A stretch of DNA of 64,000 nucleotides from positions 248,001-312,000 of the forward strand of contig NZ_JADWYJ010000006.1 of NCBI RefSeq assembly GCF_021354595.1. Direction: 5' to 3'. Shown one piece after another: positions 35,800 through 44,742 of this stretch. Position numbers and translations under genes: made by a program. Source of the stretch: Maribellus sp. CM-23 (GTDB lineage: Bacteria; Bacteroidota; Bacteroidia; Bacteroidales; Prolixibacteraceae). A model generated the notes under the pieces. The model did not search any database. It was not told the origin of the DNA and worked only from the letters and a program-made list of their open reading frames with translations. The stretch's first letter is position 1. Each line of letters begins with the position of its first letter.

Positions 35800-36135
35800 T
35801 CATAGTTTTTGGTGCAAGCCTTTTAACACCTCCCCCAGGTAATGTATTTGTATCTCTTGGCTGGCATCTCTTCGTTTGACTTCAATATCAAATAACTGAA
35901 TATAGAATATTAATTTACTGTTTATTCTTGGCTTAAGATATTTAAAGAAATATATCTCATCATCAGTGCTTCTAATTCCCTCATTAAAAAATGTTTTCCG
36001 CATCTTTATCATTGCCGAATTACACAGCCCAATCGCTAACTCAATGAGCATAAAAATATCATGAGCCTGACTTTTCAAGAAGGTTAACTCATCCTCTAGT
36101 TTCAGTATTATGTCTTCATAGGCTTTATTCTCCAT
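35800..36135 (-). pseudogene. truncated RteC-like gene
   Basis: A 111-residue frame that matches the N-terminal half of RteC, the regulator of excision in Bacteroides conjugative transposons. The segment TDDEIYFFKYLKPRINSKL followed by IFYIQLFDIEVKR is typical. Full RteC proteins are over 200 residues and continue with a DNA-binding half; here the frame stops right after YLGEVLKGLHQKL. It is therefore a remnant, next to the tRNA end, and indicates a past conjugative-element origin for the island. Confidence 0.65.
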
Positions 36136-36274
36136 CGTAAGGATCTTTTAATACAAATCAGTCTATCCAGAATGTTACCCAAATAACGGATTCGCATTGG
36201 GGTTGAAAAAAAGTCCCTCTTAATTTCCCATATAATCTTTTATACCAATTGCAATCTGCAATAAATTAGTTTAT

Positions 36275-36931
36275 CTATTTGTCAAGAACTTCACCCAATA
36301 AGTCGGCCAATGAACTATCACCTGCAAAATGAATGCATTTTATACTTAGCTCTTTTGCCGGTTTGATATTTTGTATTGAGTCATCAATAAACAAGGTTTC
36401 CTGAGGATCTAATCCCGCATCTTCCAACGCATACTGAAATATTTCCATGGAAGGTTTTCTATATCCTACTTCATAAGAATAGTATGTTTTTTCAAATAGT
36501 CCCCTAAGTCCATTTTCAAACCGAAATTCCTTTTTAAAAATTTGATCGTAAAGAGAAACGTGAATTTGATTGGTATTACTTAATAGACATAAACGAAAAT
36601 TCGTTCCTAACTTTTTCAAAATATCAATATTCTCAGGTGGTGTCTTTTTCAGCATTGCAAACCATGCAAAATCTAAATCTTCATCAGTAATACCGGAGCA
36701 TATGGTTTCTCTAAAAAGTTCTCTGAAATCTGAAGCATTTATTTCACCAACTTCCAAAAGTTGAAATAGCATTGATTGATAATCTTTTCGATAATACTTC
36801 CCAAAATCATTTACCCCGAGAGCATTGAACGCATCTATTGTAGCATTAAAATCGATATGAGTAATTACTCCGCCCCAGTCAAATATTATATTTTTAATTT
36901 TATATAAATCAATGGTTTTCATAAAACTCAT
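36275..36931 (-). CDS. HAD-superfamily phosphatase (YihX-like)
   Basis: A 218-residue haloacid-dehalogenase-type hydrolase. The nucleophile motif is NIIFDWGGVITHID (the second Asp is Gly, as in the YihX/HAD-IA branch). Motif II is LCLLSNTNQIH, motif III the Lys in GYRKPSMEIF, and motif IV LFIDDSIQNIKPA. These enzymes remove phosphate from small sugar or alcohol phosphates. The gene is last in the island locus, 26 bases after the PHP gene, and could finish phosphomonoester breakdown in the cytoplasm; the substrate is an inference. Confidence 0.85.
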   Translation of the reverse strand: MSFMKTIDLYKIKNIIFDWGGVITHIDFNATIDAFNALGVNDFGKYYRKDYQSMLFQLLEVGEINASDFRELFRETICSGITDEDLDFAWFAMLKKTPPENIDILKKLGTNFRLCLLSNTNQIHVSLYDQIFKKEFRFENGLRGLFEKTYYSYEVGYRKPSMEIFQYALEDAGLDPQETLFIDDSIQNIKPAKELSIKCIHFAGDSSLADLLGEVLDK

Positions 36932-36957
36932 AAATTTTTATTACCACCCCTCCTTGG

Positions 36958-38124
36958 TTAATAGTTAACTTTGGGATATGGTTTCTTTTTATATTTCAAC
37001 ACCTTCGGTGTCCCTTCATTAACAAACTCAAATTCAGTAACTATGTCTTCTCCACTTATAGTCTGTAGGTTTTTAACCCGATATTTTGCGTTTATAGATT
37101 CAGCCTGATAAATCAAGCTATCTGAATTCATAACAATTGTTTGCAAGGATACCGAATTAGCAGGAAACTTCATTTCCTGTGGCATTTTCATTCCTGCTTG
37201 ACATTGTATACATTCCAGTTCAAAATCGACATCTGAGTTATTATGGAACTGAACGTAACGCTTTTTATTCTCAACAATCATAGGTGGATTTTGAAAGGAT
37301 ACAGCTTTATGAAATAGTTGTTCCAAGTGATTCTTACGACCTACAATTGTATTTTCAAAATAAACAGCTGTTCTACCGGACATTACAGCCTCCTGTATAG
37401 CTTCATCTGAATTTTCTTTAGCAAAGATTAAAGTCATCGGTCTATGATATTCCTTATCATGAATCATATCAACAAGTAGATGTACATCAGAACTTCCGGT
37501 AATAACCAAATCGTATTCCTTTGCCCATGAAACAGTTTCCGGAAAAAATGTGTGGTGATTATATATTTCAATCCCATCAAGTAAGTTTTGCTCTAAAAGT
37601 ATCTTATGAATTTCAAAAAATTGTTCATCACCTTTCTTCTGTCCATATCCCGGGTGATTCCACTGAATATAGGCTCCTTGTTTTCTTGCCTCTTTGAGCG
37701 CAAAAAATAATTCATCTTTAGCCAAAGAATTTAAATCTTTTGCAAATAACACATTAATATGTCCTGTCGGATTGCCACGGTTTATCTCGACACCTTTAAT
37801 TAGGGTAATACCTAATCGATCGGCTAAAACCTTTGCTTCATTGAAAGGAGTATTATGGTTGTTAAGATTAATATGATCTGTTAGAAATGACCAACGATAA
37901 TTGATATGATCTGTTATTGATATAACATCCAAACCATCCCTCCAAGCTTCATACACTCTTATTGTTGGCCAAACTGACCCATCCGAGAATACGGTATGCA
38001 TATGAAAATCACCTTTTAAAGTAACATATCCAGGAATATTGGGAATATTAATTATTTGTCTTTGTTGTGAAAATGCAAGACTCGCAAGAATGGCAAATAT
38101 CACAAACATGCTTAAACGTTTCAT
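36958..38124 (-). CDS. exported PHP-domain phosphoesterase (Sb-PDE-like)
   Basis: A 388-residue exported PHP-domain protein with a signal peptide (MFVIFAILASLAFSQ). The metal site pattern is GDFHMHTVFSDGS (HxH plus Asp), ITDHINYRW, IKGVEINRG, QWNHPGYG and a final SSDVHLLVD. This order fits the PHP family that includes the Sphingobium phosphodiesterase (Sb-PDE), which cleaves organophosphate diesters. A beta-rich C-terminal part (about 285-388, FHNNSDVDFELECIQC) is typical of the Bacteroidota members. With the GDPD in the same locus it gives the locus two phosphodiesterase types. The substrate is unknown. Confidence 0.8.
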   Translation of the reverse strand: MKRLSMFVIFAILASLAFSQQRQIINIPNIPGYVTLKGDFHMHTVFSDGSVWPTIRVYEAWRDGLDVISITDHINYRWSFLTDHINLNNHNTPFNEAKVLADRLGITLIKGVEINRGNPTGHINVLFAKDLNSLAKDELFFALKEARKQGAYIQWNHPGYGQKKGDEQFFEIHKILLEQNLLDGIEIYNHHTFFPETVSWAKEYDLVITGSSDVHLLVDMIHDKEYHRPMTLIFAKENSDEAIQEAVMSGRTAVYFENTIVGRKNHLEQLFHKAVSFQNPPMIVENKKRYVQFHNNSDVDFELECIQCQAGMKMPQEMKFPANSVSLQTIVMNSDSLIYQAESINAKYRVKNLQTISGEDIVTEFEFVNEGTPKVLKYKKKPYPKVNY

Positions 38125-38158
38125 TATATACTTTTTTTACATTTTAGAATTATTAATA

Positions 38159-38185
38159 CCAGTTGCTATACGGGTATAAAACTGG
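38159..38185 (-). promoter_or_regulatory. intercistronic stem-loop (SDR/PHP)
   Basis: Arms CCAGTT / AACTGG with inner TATA-CGGG-TATA, between the SDR stop and the PHP start. Confidence 0.5.
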
Positions 38186-38202
38186 CCATCTTATGGCAAT
38201 TA

Positions 38203-38913
38203 TTACCAATAGTTTTTTTCAATCAAGGGACGTATCACCAATTCATCAATAGATGTATTATCGTCATACTGCATCATTGATATTATTGCATCGGCCACAC
38301 TCTGTGGACTTAAATAGGCTGGCTTATCAGCATTACGGAATGGAGTATTGACACCTCCAGGATAAATTGAACAAACTCGAACATTCTTCTGTCTTACCTC
38401 CTTTCTAAACACTTTCAGCAACGCATCAAACCCAGCTTTCGAAGCGGTATATGCTCCAATACCTTCGTTTGAAAAATTGCATACCGTTGATAATATATTG
38501 ATAAACAACGCTGACTCCTGATTTTGAACACGTTGATAAACTTCTTTCATAAAAATGAATGGTGCGACCATATTCACCTTTATCATCCATTCAAGATCTG
38601 ATGTTTGGATATCAGCAACATTTGCTTTAGCAGTATTTGCACCTGCACAGTTCACAAGAATATCAATGGTCCCCAATTTTTCGTATACACTTGCCACAAA
38701 GCTTATAATTTTACTTTCATTGGAAATATCAAAGGCTTCAAAGTAACCTTTATCAATACCTGCTATTTCTGATATCAGCTTATTCAATTTAAATTCAGAT
38801 CTACCACAAAAAGCAACATTAGCACCTCTTTCAAACAGTTTTTCTACTAAAGCTTTACCTATTCCGGAGGTTGCGCCTGTAACCAAAATATTCTTTCCTA
38901 AAAGCTTATCCAT
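38203..38913 (-). CDS. short-chain dehydrogenase/reductase
   Basis: A 236-residue classical SDR. The NAD(P)-binding TGATSGIGKALVEKL motif lies at about residues 12-26, NCAGANTAK supplies the NNAG-like motif, and the catalytic set is NILSTVCNF with the Ser, then AYTASKAGF with Tyr and Lys. FCGRSEFKL, after the second strand, suggests NADP preference. It is followed after 78 bases by the PHP gene. It may oxidise an alcohol released from the phosphodiester substrate or reduce an intermediate; this is inferred from context only. Confidence 0.85.
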   Translation of the reverse strand: MDKLLGKNILVTGATSGIGKALVEKLFERGANVAFCGRSEFKLNKLISEIAGIDKGYFEAFDISNESKIISFVASVYEKLGTIDILVNCAGANTAKANVADIQTSDLEWMIKVNMVAPFIFMKEVYQRVQNQESALFINILSTVCNFSNEGIGAYTASKAGFDALLKVFRKEVRQKNVRVCSIYPGGVNTPFRNADKPAYLSPQSVADAIISMMQYDDNTSIDELVIRPLIEKNYW

Positions 38914-38934
38914 ACTCTATACTCTAATTATAGA

Positions 38935-40278
38935 TTAATCTTTAGGTTTGGCATTCCATACCATCAAGGCCAGAACAACTGAAATTATTGCGGCACCCAG
39001 CCAAAACCATTTAGCAATAGTAAAATCATAGGTAGAAAAGGTCTCAATTGTAGATTTTCCATTCTCAATTAAAAAACCACTAGCTACATCCTGCAAACCA
39101 GCCCCAATGTAACTGGCAATTCCGACTAAACCCAATGCTGCTCCCGAAGCTTTCTTTGAAGCGATATCAATTGCCATTAAACCTCCCAAAAAAGTTATGA
39201 GTATTCCAAATGCAAATCCAGAAATAACCATACTAAAAGTATCCATCCATATATTACCGTCCGGATAGAACAGGAAAAGTGTCATAGAAAATATGTTTAA
39301 CAATCCTGCGATCAGAGCCGGAATATTTCGGCTGCTTTTAAAAACTTTATCCGAAATTATACCAGCCACCACAGTGCCGATTATACCACTTATGGCACTC
39401 ACCGAAATAATAGAGCTGGCTTCCATATTCGTGTACCCTTTTTGTACTTCGAGATAGAATATTCCCCAACTCTCGATAGCATAACGGCTGATATACATCA
39501 TTGCACTTGAAATCGCAAGAATCCAGATAAAGGGATTTTTTAGAACTTCTTTTTGGACCGCTCCAACTGATTTATCTTTTGCAGATACTTCAGCATGGTC
39601 GTTTTTATAATCGGCAATGGGAGGCAATCCCTTACTCGCCGGACTATCATGAAGAAATATAGATACAATAACTGCACCAGCCAAACCGGCAATTCCTGCG
39701 CCATAAAATCCCCATTGCCAACCAAAGATGCTAACGATAAATGCAATTCCGACATAAGTTATGGCTTTGCCAATACTATGGCTAGCACTCCATATTCCAT
39801 AATAAGTACCACGCTCGCGGTTACTAAACCAGCGTGAAAGTGATACCACACTCGGCGCTGCTCCCATTGACTGAAACCAACCATTTAATCCCCACAGAAT
39901 AGTAAAAACCCAAAACAAGGAAGTAAAACCTAAAGCCAGGTTAACCAGCGCAGTTAAAAACAAACCAGTTGCCATAAAGCGCTTTATGTTGCTACGGTCA
40001 GCCAAAAAACCATTTGTGAGTTTACCTATGGCATAAGTAAAAAAAAGTGCGGAACCTATCATACCAAGTTGCGATTCATCTAATAAACCGGCATCAACCA
40101 TGGGCTTTTTTACCACATTCAGGCTAAGTCTGCAAACATAAAACAAGCTATAACCAATAGTGGCTGATAAGAAAACAGACCAGCGTGATTTATTGTAAAT
40201 CTCCCGAACAAATTCCGTATTACGTAAAACAATCTTGCCGGAGGAGGCTGTATAAAATTGTATTATTTCTTTAATCAT
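38935..40278 (-). CDS. MFS transporter, organophosphate:phosphate antiporter type
   Basis: A 447-residue MFS protein resembling the OPA family (GlpT, UhpT, UhpC), which exchanges glycerol-3-phosphate or hexose phosphate for inorganic phosphate. Family marks are GYSLFYVCRLSLNVVKKPM, FFTYAIGKLTNGFLADRSN, LNGWFQSMGAAPSVVSLSRW and ERGTYYGIWSASHSIGKAI; twelve hydrophobic segments are visible. The basic Arg residues of OPA transporters are in the first and seventh segments (R after VC, and around ISRYAIES). Position after the GDPD gene suggests import of the glycerol phosphate it releases. Confidence 0.85.
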   Translation of the reverse strand: MIKEIIQFYTASSGKIVLRNTEFVREIYNKSRWSVFLSATIGYSLFYVCRLSLNVVKKPMVDAGLLDESQLGMIGSALFFTYAIGKLTNGFLADRSNIKRFMATGLFLTALVNLALGFTSLFWVFTILWGLNGWFQSMGAAPSVVSLSRWFSNRERGTYYGIWSASHSIGKAITYVGIAFIVSIFGWQWGFYGAGIAGLAGAVIVSIFLHDSPASKGLPPIADYKNDHAEVSAKDKSVGAVQKEVLKNPFIWILAISSAMMYISRYAIESWGIFYLEVQKGYTNMEASSIISVSAISGIIGTVVAGIISDKVFKSSRNIPALIAGLLNIFSMTLFLFYPDGNIWMDTFSMVISGFAFGILITFLGGLMAIDIASKKASGAALGLVGIASYIGAGLQDVASGFLIENGKSTIETFSTYDFTIAKWFWLGAAIISVVLALMVWNAKPKD

Positions 40279-40291
40279 TATAATGAAATTT

Positions 40292-40325
40292 AAAGCCCGC
40301 CTAAAAGAAAAACATGACGGGCTTT
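40292..40325 (-). promoter_or_regulatory. intercistronic stem-loop (GDPD/MFS)
   Basis: Arms AAAGCCCG and CGGGCTTT around 18 bases, between the GDPD stop (40363) and the MFS start (40278). It may split the transcript into parts expressed at different levels. Confidence 0.65.
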
Positions 40326-40362
40326 ATTAATCTACCCAACTAAACCTATAAAAAATCGGATT

Positions 40363-41289
40363 TTAATCGTGTAATCCCTTTTCTCTTAAATATTCAATTA
40401 AAAGTGCTGGTCGATCCGTTTGTATAATATTCGCACCATGTTCAATTACCCAGCCCCAGGCTTTATCTGGGTGGGCGATACCTAGATCGTCGTAATGATC
40501 ACCACATAAAGAGTCCCACATGGTGTTCACCCATACACGGCTTCTTTTGTCTTTAATGTTTTTTATAACCTTAAACATTGGCGAATCATCAGAATTGTAA
40601 AGAACTTCAAATGCTAAAGGACTGGATTCGGTCAAAAAATCATCAACAAAACCATCAAGCAAGGGAGTGTTCTCAGATATAATTGGCATATAAATTATTT
40701 CATCCAATAGAGACCCATATTTTTCCCGAACCTTATCGATTTCGTCTGTACCTTTAAAAATAACTTGATTAGTAGTCCCTGTAGCATGAATAACTTCAAA
40801 TGCTTTATCCATGTATCCAGAGCATTTATCTAAATTTACAAGTACTTTCCCTTTTACAAGGTGCATTGCTTCCTCCAGTGTAGGAATTTTATGCTTTGTA
40901 GCAATTCCACATCCATTTTTTAGTGTAATTGTATTCAACGAGTCCAATGTCCATTCTGAAAGCTTACCTTTTCCGGTTGTAGTACGATCAATTTTAGCGT
41001 CGTGCATCAATACCAAGACAGAATCTTTTGTCATTCGCACATCTATTTCCACAATATCAACCCCCATTGCAATGGCATTTTGAATTGCCATTAGCGAGTT
41101 TTCCGGAGCATTACGCCAATCTCCACGGTGAGCAGCTACCAGTACATAATCATTGGTTGGAGTGTTAAGATGATTAATTATTTCCTCTAAATGATTCTGA
41201 TTTTTTTTAAAACCTGATGGATTATTGGAAGAAGCTGATAGACTTAAAGAAAGAACCAGCAAGATTATTGATATCAATTTAAAATTCAT
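40363..41289 (-). CDS. exported glycerophosphodiester phosphodiesterase
   Basis: A 308-residue GDPD-family enzyme that cuts glycerophosphodiesters to glycerol-3-phosphate and an alcohol. I start it at ATG 41289 (MNFKLISI), giving a signal peptide of about 19 residues (LVLSLSLSASS); the longer frame from 41376 adds 29 residues that are not signal-like. The active-site motif AAHRGDWRNAPENS (HR and EN), then VEIDVRMTKD (Glu-x-Asp) and LMHDAKIDRTT (His-Asp), are complete. The C-terminal WVIEHGANIIQTDRPALLI also fits. It is exported, so it would act in the periplasm or at the surface. Confidence 0.92.
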   Translation of the reverse strand: MNFKLISIILLVLSLSLSASSNNPSGFKKNQNHLEEIINHLNTPTNDYVLVAAHRGDWRNAPENSLMAIQNAIAMGVDIVEIDVRMTKDSVLVLMHDAKIDRTTTGKGKLSEWTLDSLNTITLKNGCGIATKHKIPTLEEAMHLVKGKVLVNLDKCSGYMDKAFEVIHATGTTNQVIFKGTDEIDKVREKYGSLLDEIIYMPIISENTPLLDGFVDDFLTESSPLAFEVLYNSDDSPMFKVIKNIKDKRSRVWVNTMWDSLCGDHYDDLGIAHPDKAWGWVIEHGANIIQTDRPALLIEYLREKGLHD

Positions 41290-41317
41290 AATTCCACTTT
41301 TTTTACCACTAACTTTA

Positions 41318-41352
41318 TATGAGGATTCCAATACAAATACGGAATCCCCATA
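41318..41352 (-). promoter_or_regulatory. intercistronic stem-loop (PQQ-propeller/GDPD)
   Basis: Arms TATGAGGATTCC and GGAATCCCCATA (one mismatch) around 11 bases, between the stop of the propeller gene (41383) and the GDPD ATG. Confidence 0.65.
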
Positions 41353-41382
41353 TAACTCATAGTAGTAATACTTCAATAAATG

Positions 41383-43299
41383 CTAATTTACCCTTCCTTG
41401 TTGCAATGCTCCATGTCTCTTCATAGCCCATGTAGAATTTGCAATTCCTTCAAGACCTGTATAGATTGAATAAAATCCAGGACTTGATAACGTCCCTATA
41501 TAAGCAACGCCATCAGTACCAATTACCGGAGATGAAAACATCTGTCCATCCAGAGTTAATTTCCAATTTACACTTCCATCAGTTGGATTCAACGAATAGA
41601 AATTAAAATCTTCGGATCCCAATAATATGGTACCATCTACAGCAATCGCAGCACTTGCATAAATGTATCTGCCTCCATCAGTAAATTGCCACTTTAAATT
41701 GCCATTCGGAGAAAAAGCATAAAAAATTGCGTCTTTTGCGCCTGCATAAATAGTTCCATCTTCTGCAAGGACTGCATTCCCAATACACTCAAGTCCCAAA
41801 TCATAACTCCATTGTTGAGTTCCATCAGGATTTACTGCATAAAACTTACTGTTCTCATTAGCATCATCACCAACATAAATAGTACCATCGCTGCCTATTA
41901 CAGGTGAACATTCTACTGCTCCACCTGTTAAAAATTCCCATTTTTTTGTTCCATCAGGATTCAAGGCATATAAATTCATATCGTGCGAACCAATATAAAT
42001 TGTCCCATCTGCTGCAATCGCTGGAGAAGATTTCACATCACTTCCAGTAGTAAATGACCATTTTTGCGTACCATCAGGATTTATGGCATAAACATTGTCA
42101 TCTTGAGAACCAATATAAATGGTTCCATCCGACCCAATTGCAGGGGAGCCAAATACCCTGTTGCCAGTTGCAAATGCCCATTTCTCCGTGCCATCCGGGT
42201 TCAAAGCATATAAATTCCCGGAATATGATCCAACATAAATGGTTCCGTCATCTCCGATTGCCGGGCATGAACCATAAATATCATCGCCATCACTACCACA
42301 AAGGAATTCCCATTTTTTGGTCCCTTCAGGATTTAAGGCATGCAAATAACCTTTGGTGTCACCGGCATATATGGTTCCATCACTTGCAATTGCCGGAGAA
42401 GATGTTTTTATATGATCATTTGGCGTATATTTCCAAATTACTCCAATTACTTTTGCATCAACAGATACTTCATAATTTTCTCCATTATCATCAGAAAAAC
42501 TCAATTTAACCGTGTATTTACCTCCTGATGAATAATTGTGAGTCGGATTTTGTTCTGTAGAAGTGATACCATCCCCAAAATCCCAACTCCAGGATGTTGC
42601 TGTTGATACAGGCAAGTATGCCGGGTTAAACGTAAATGTAATATCGTTGCCAGCAAAAATTTGATCTGTGCTAATATTAAAAGCATCAACATCTCCGGGA
42701 GTAGCCATTTTGCTAACTAGTTCGGAAGTTGTCCCATCACTGTATTGACAAAGCATTTCAAAAGTATATTCCTCTCCATTTGTTAGACCTTGCAGGGTAT
42801 AGGATGTTTTATCCAGCCCAAATGTCAAGCTGCCATTATCAGGTTGCCATGATAACTTATATCCATCAAGGTCTTCACGCTTTGGTTTTTCCCATATCAG
42901 TACAGAAAAACCATTACCAGCAAGCGCTTCGAATTTTAATTCATCAACCGGTTCAGTTATTGCTTTGCTGATCCCAGACATCCCGGTTTCCCCATAATCA
43001 CCCTGTATATTGAAAGTATATTTAGTGCCGTTTTTCAAACCTTTAACAACATAGCTAGTCAGATTTTTTTGTATTTTCTCTTCACCTCCATCCGGAGACC
43101 ATTTTAATACAATTTGTTCTAAATTATCGTTAGAAGGTTTTTCCCAAGTGAGTGTTACTTGTTCATGTCCTGCAACCGCCTGAACGTTTTTAGCAATATC
43201 AAGTAAATAATTTGCTTCGGGCAAGAGTTCATCCTTGCAATTTACCAGGGCAAAAATTGCCATAAATACGAACGCTATTTGTATTATATTTTTTTTCAT
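41383..43299 (-). CDS. lipoprotein with FN3, PKD and PQQ-type propeller domains
   Basis: A 638-residue lipoprotein (lipobox VNCK, Cys21). Residues about 36-205 are two fibronectin-III-like domains (QVTLTWEKPSNDNLEQIVLKW; SVLIWEKPKREDLDGYKLSW). Residues 206-290 are a PKD domain (SWSWDFGDGITSTEQNPTHNY). Residues 295-620 are PQQ-type propeller repeats: the phrase YALNPDGTKKWEF recurs, and each blade starts near SPAIGSDGTIYIGS. The first 290 residues are surface-glycan or scaffold-like and the rest forms a ring that could bind a ligand. In a SusCD locus it probably acts as a surface-exposed binding protein, but this architecture is unusual and I know of no such partner. Confidence 0.85.
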   Translation of the reverse strand: MKKNIIQIAFVFMAIFALVNCKDELLPEANYLLDIAKNVQAVAGHEQVTLTWEKPSNDNLEQIVLKWSPDGGEEKIQKNLTSYVVKGLKNGTKYTFNIQGDYGETGMSGISKAITEPVDELKFEALAGNGFSVLIWEKPKREDLDGYKLSWQPDNGSLTFGLDKTSYTLQGLTNGEEYTFEMLCQYSDGTTSELVSKMATPGDVDAFNISTDQIFAGNDITFTFNPAYLPVSTATSWSWDFGDGITSTEQNPTHNYSSGGKYTVKLSFSDDNGENYEVSVDAKVIGVIWKYTPNDHIKTSSPAIASDGTIYAGDTKGYLHALNPEGTKKWEFLCGSDGDDIYGSCPAIGDDGTIYVGSYSGNLYALNPDGTEKWAFATGNRVFGSPAIGSDGTIYIGSQDDNVYAINPDGTQKWSFTTGSDVKSSPAIAADGTIYIGSHDMNLYALNPDGTKKWEFLTGGAVECSPVIGSDGTIYVGDDANENSKFYAVNPDGTQQWSYDLGLECIGNAVLAEDGTIYAGAKDAIFYAFSPNGNLKWQFTDGGRYIYASAAIAVDGTILLGSEDFNFYSLNPTDGSVNWKLTLDGQMFSSPVIGTDGVAYIGTLSSPGFYSIYTGLEGIANSTWAMKRHGALQQGRVN

Positions 43300-43348
43300 T
43301 TCATTTATCTTTTCTGGTTAATCCATTTAATTAAATCTATTTTTAGCT

Positions 43349-44668
43349 CTACGGATCCAAAGGATCTGAAGCATCTGCATGTAGAGCTATTACTTTTGGC
43401 AAGAATTCGACATCGTTTATCGAAATCCGGTTTTTAAGTTCCACCGGCATATAGCCAAAATGTTTAAAACATGTATTGTAATAATTATTACTTACCACAT
43501 AGTCAATATGACTTTCGGTTGCTGTTACTATCGATTTTTTATCAGCGGGAATATCATACCTAAAAATGTACCTTGAACCATTTCTTAAATTTGTGGTCGT
43601 GTGGCGACCATGAGGCTCCACCACGATTGCCTTTCCCGGTACATTATGGTACTTAATCATCCACTTTTTCATTTCTACGGACTCATAATAAGGAGTCTGA
43701 AATGGATAAATATTTGCTCCAGAGATAATGATAAGTGGTGCTTTTTGATTGTGATAACGATCAGCAGCAAGTTTTACCCGAATCTTAGCACTTTCACTAA
43801 TTCTGACATCATCACCCGAAGAGTTTGGCGAATCACCAAGTACTAAAATCGATGCATAGGGATAGTCATCCCAATTAATTGATGGAATATAGGCAACTAC
43901 TTCTCTATTCTCTCCATCTTCAAGTGGCTCATACTTGCCCGCTTCATCGCGATTATTAAGCTCTAGTAGTTCCAGTGAAAAATGTAAGGCTGGCTCAAAG
44001 AATAATGACAAACTTGTTTTATCCTGAACCATTTTCATAATTATTTCTAGTACTTTTTGCCTGTACTCTTCACTATTAACATCATAAGCCGGACCATCGC
44101 TTACTTTATCCCGAGGCTCCTCCCCTAGTACATATTCTCTAATGATATTATTGATCCCTTCACATGCATCAATCCAAGCCAGTTCAAGCATTCTGCCGTT
44201 TGAAACAGAAGCATATTTCTGGAATACACCTGAAGGTCTTGCATGCTTTGTGATCAACATATCCAGATTTGTTGAAGTATCTACCAAATCACCTAAATAT
44301 GAAGAAATGTCATTCATCTCCTCTTTTGTAATCCTTAGGTTATCAACGACCTGAACAACTGTACTATTATGATTATTTGCCAAACTTTCCACTTTACTCA
44401 TGAAACTTTCTTTAATTTCTGAAAGCATTGTATCTTTCTCTAACTCTGAACTAACATTAGATAGCTCTTGCATTAGAGTTAAAAGATAAAAGTTGCGATC
44501 CTGCACATATGAACCACTTTTTAGAAAGCTATAACTTCTGTCGAAATCTATCTTTTCTTTCTTTCCTGATTCAGGTTCAAGCTCAGGCACAGCACTTTCG
44601 CCTTCATTGCATTTACAGAATATGAGGCATAATAATGAAAGAATAATGATAACATTTATCTTATTCAT
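43349..44668 (-). CDS. DUF218 (YdcF/ElyC)-domain lipoprotein
   Basis: A 439-residue lipoprotein (lipobox FCKC). The first 270 residues are helical and unrecognised. Residues about 277-410 match the DUF218/YdcF fold: ASILVLGDSPN, IRVKLAADRYHNQKAPLIIISGAN, VPGKAIVVEPHGRHTTTNLRNG and a final SHIDYVVSNNYY. YdcF and ElyC proteins act in cell-envelope metabolism and can bind S-adenosylmethionine, but activity here is not known. Directly after SusD is a usual spot for surface lipoproteins that help capture the substrate. Confidence 0.8.
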   Translation of the reverse strand: MNKINVIIILSLLCLIFCKCNEGESAVPELEPESGKKEKIDFDRSYSFLKSGSYVQDRNFYLLTLMQELSNVSSELEKDTMLSEIKESFMSKVESLANNHNSTVVQVVDNLRITKEEMNDISSYLGDLVDTSTNLDMLITKHARPSGVFQKYASVSNGRMLELAWIDACEGINNIIREYVLGEEPRDKVSDGPAYDVNSEEYRQKVLEIIMKMVQDKTSLSLFFEPALHFSLELLELNNRDEAGKYEPLEDGENREVVAYIPSINWDDYPYASILVLGDSPNSSGDDVRISESAKIRVKLAADRYHNQKAPLIIISGANIYPFQTPYYESVEMKKWMIKYHNVPGKAIVVEPHGRHTTTNLRNGSRYIFRYDIPADKKSIVTATESHIDYVVSNNYYNTCFKHFGYMPVELKNRISINDVEFLPKVIALHADASDPLDP

Positions 44669-44700
44669 TGTATTGACTATTATAGTAAGTAGGCTGAATA

Positions 44701-44733
44701 GAAGCTAATCGGCAAAATGCCGATTAAAGCTTC
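44701..44733 (-). promoter_or_regulatory. intercistronic stem-loop after susD
   Basis: Arms GAAGCT-AATCGGCA and TGCCGATT-AAAGCTTC (two extra bases in one arm) with loop AAAA, between the SusD stop (44743) and the DUF218-lipoprotein start (44668). A place for message processing or attenuation. Confidence 0.75.
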
Positions 44734-44742
44734 CTTATTTTG

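Noticed and set aside
43349..44668. Glycoside hydrolase or sulfatase in the SusCD locus
   Set aside because: The sequence shows a DUF218/YdcF pattern and none of the catalytic motifs of these enzymes.
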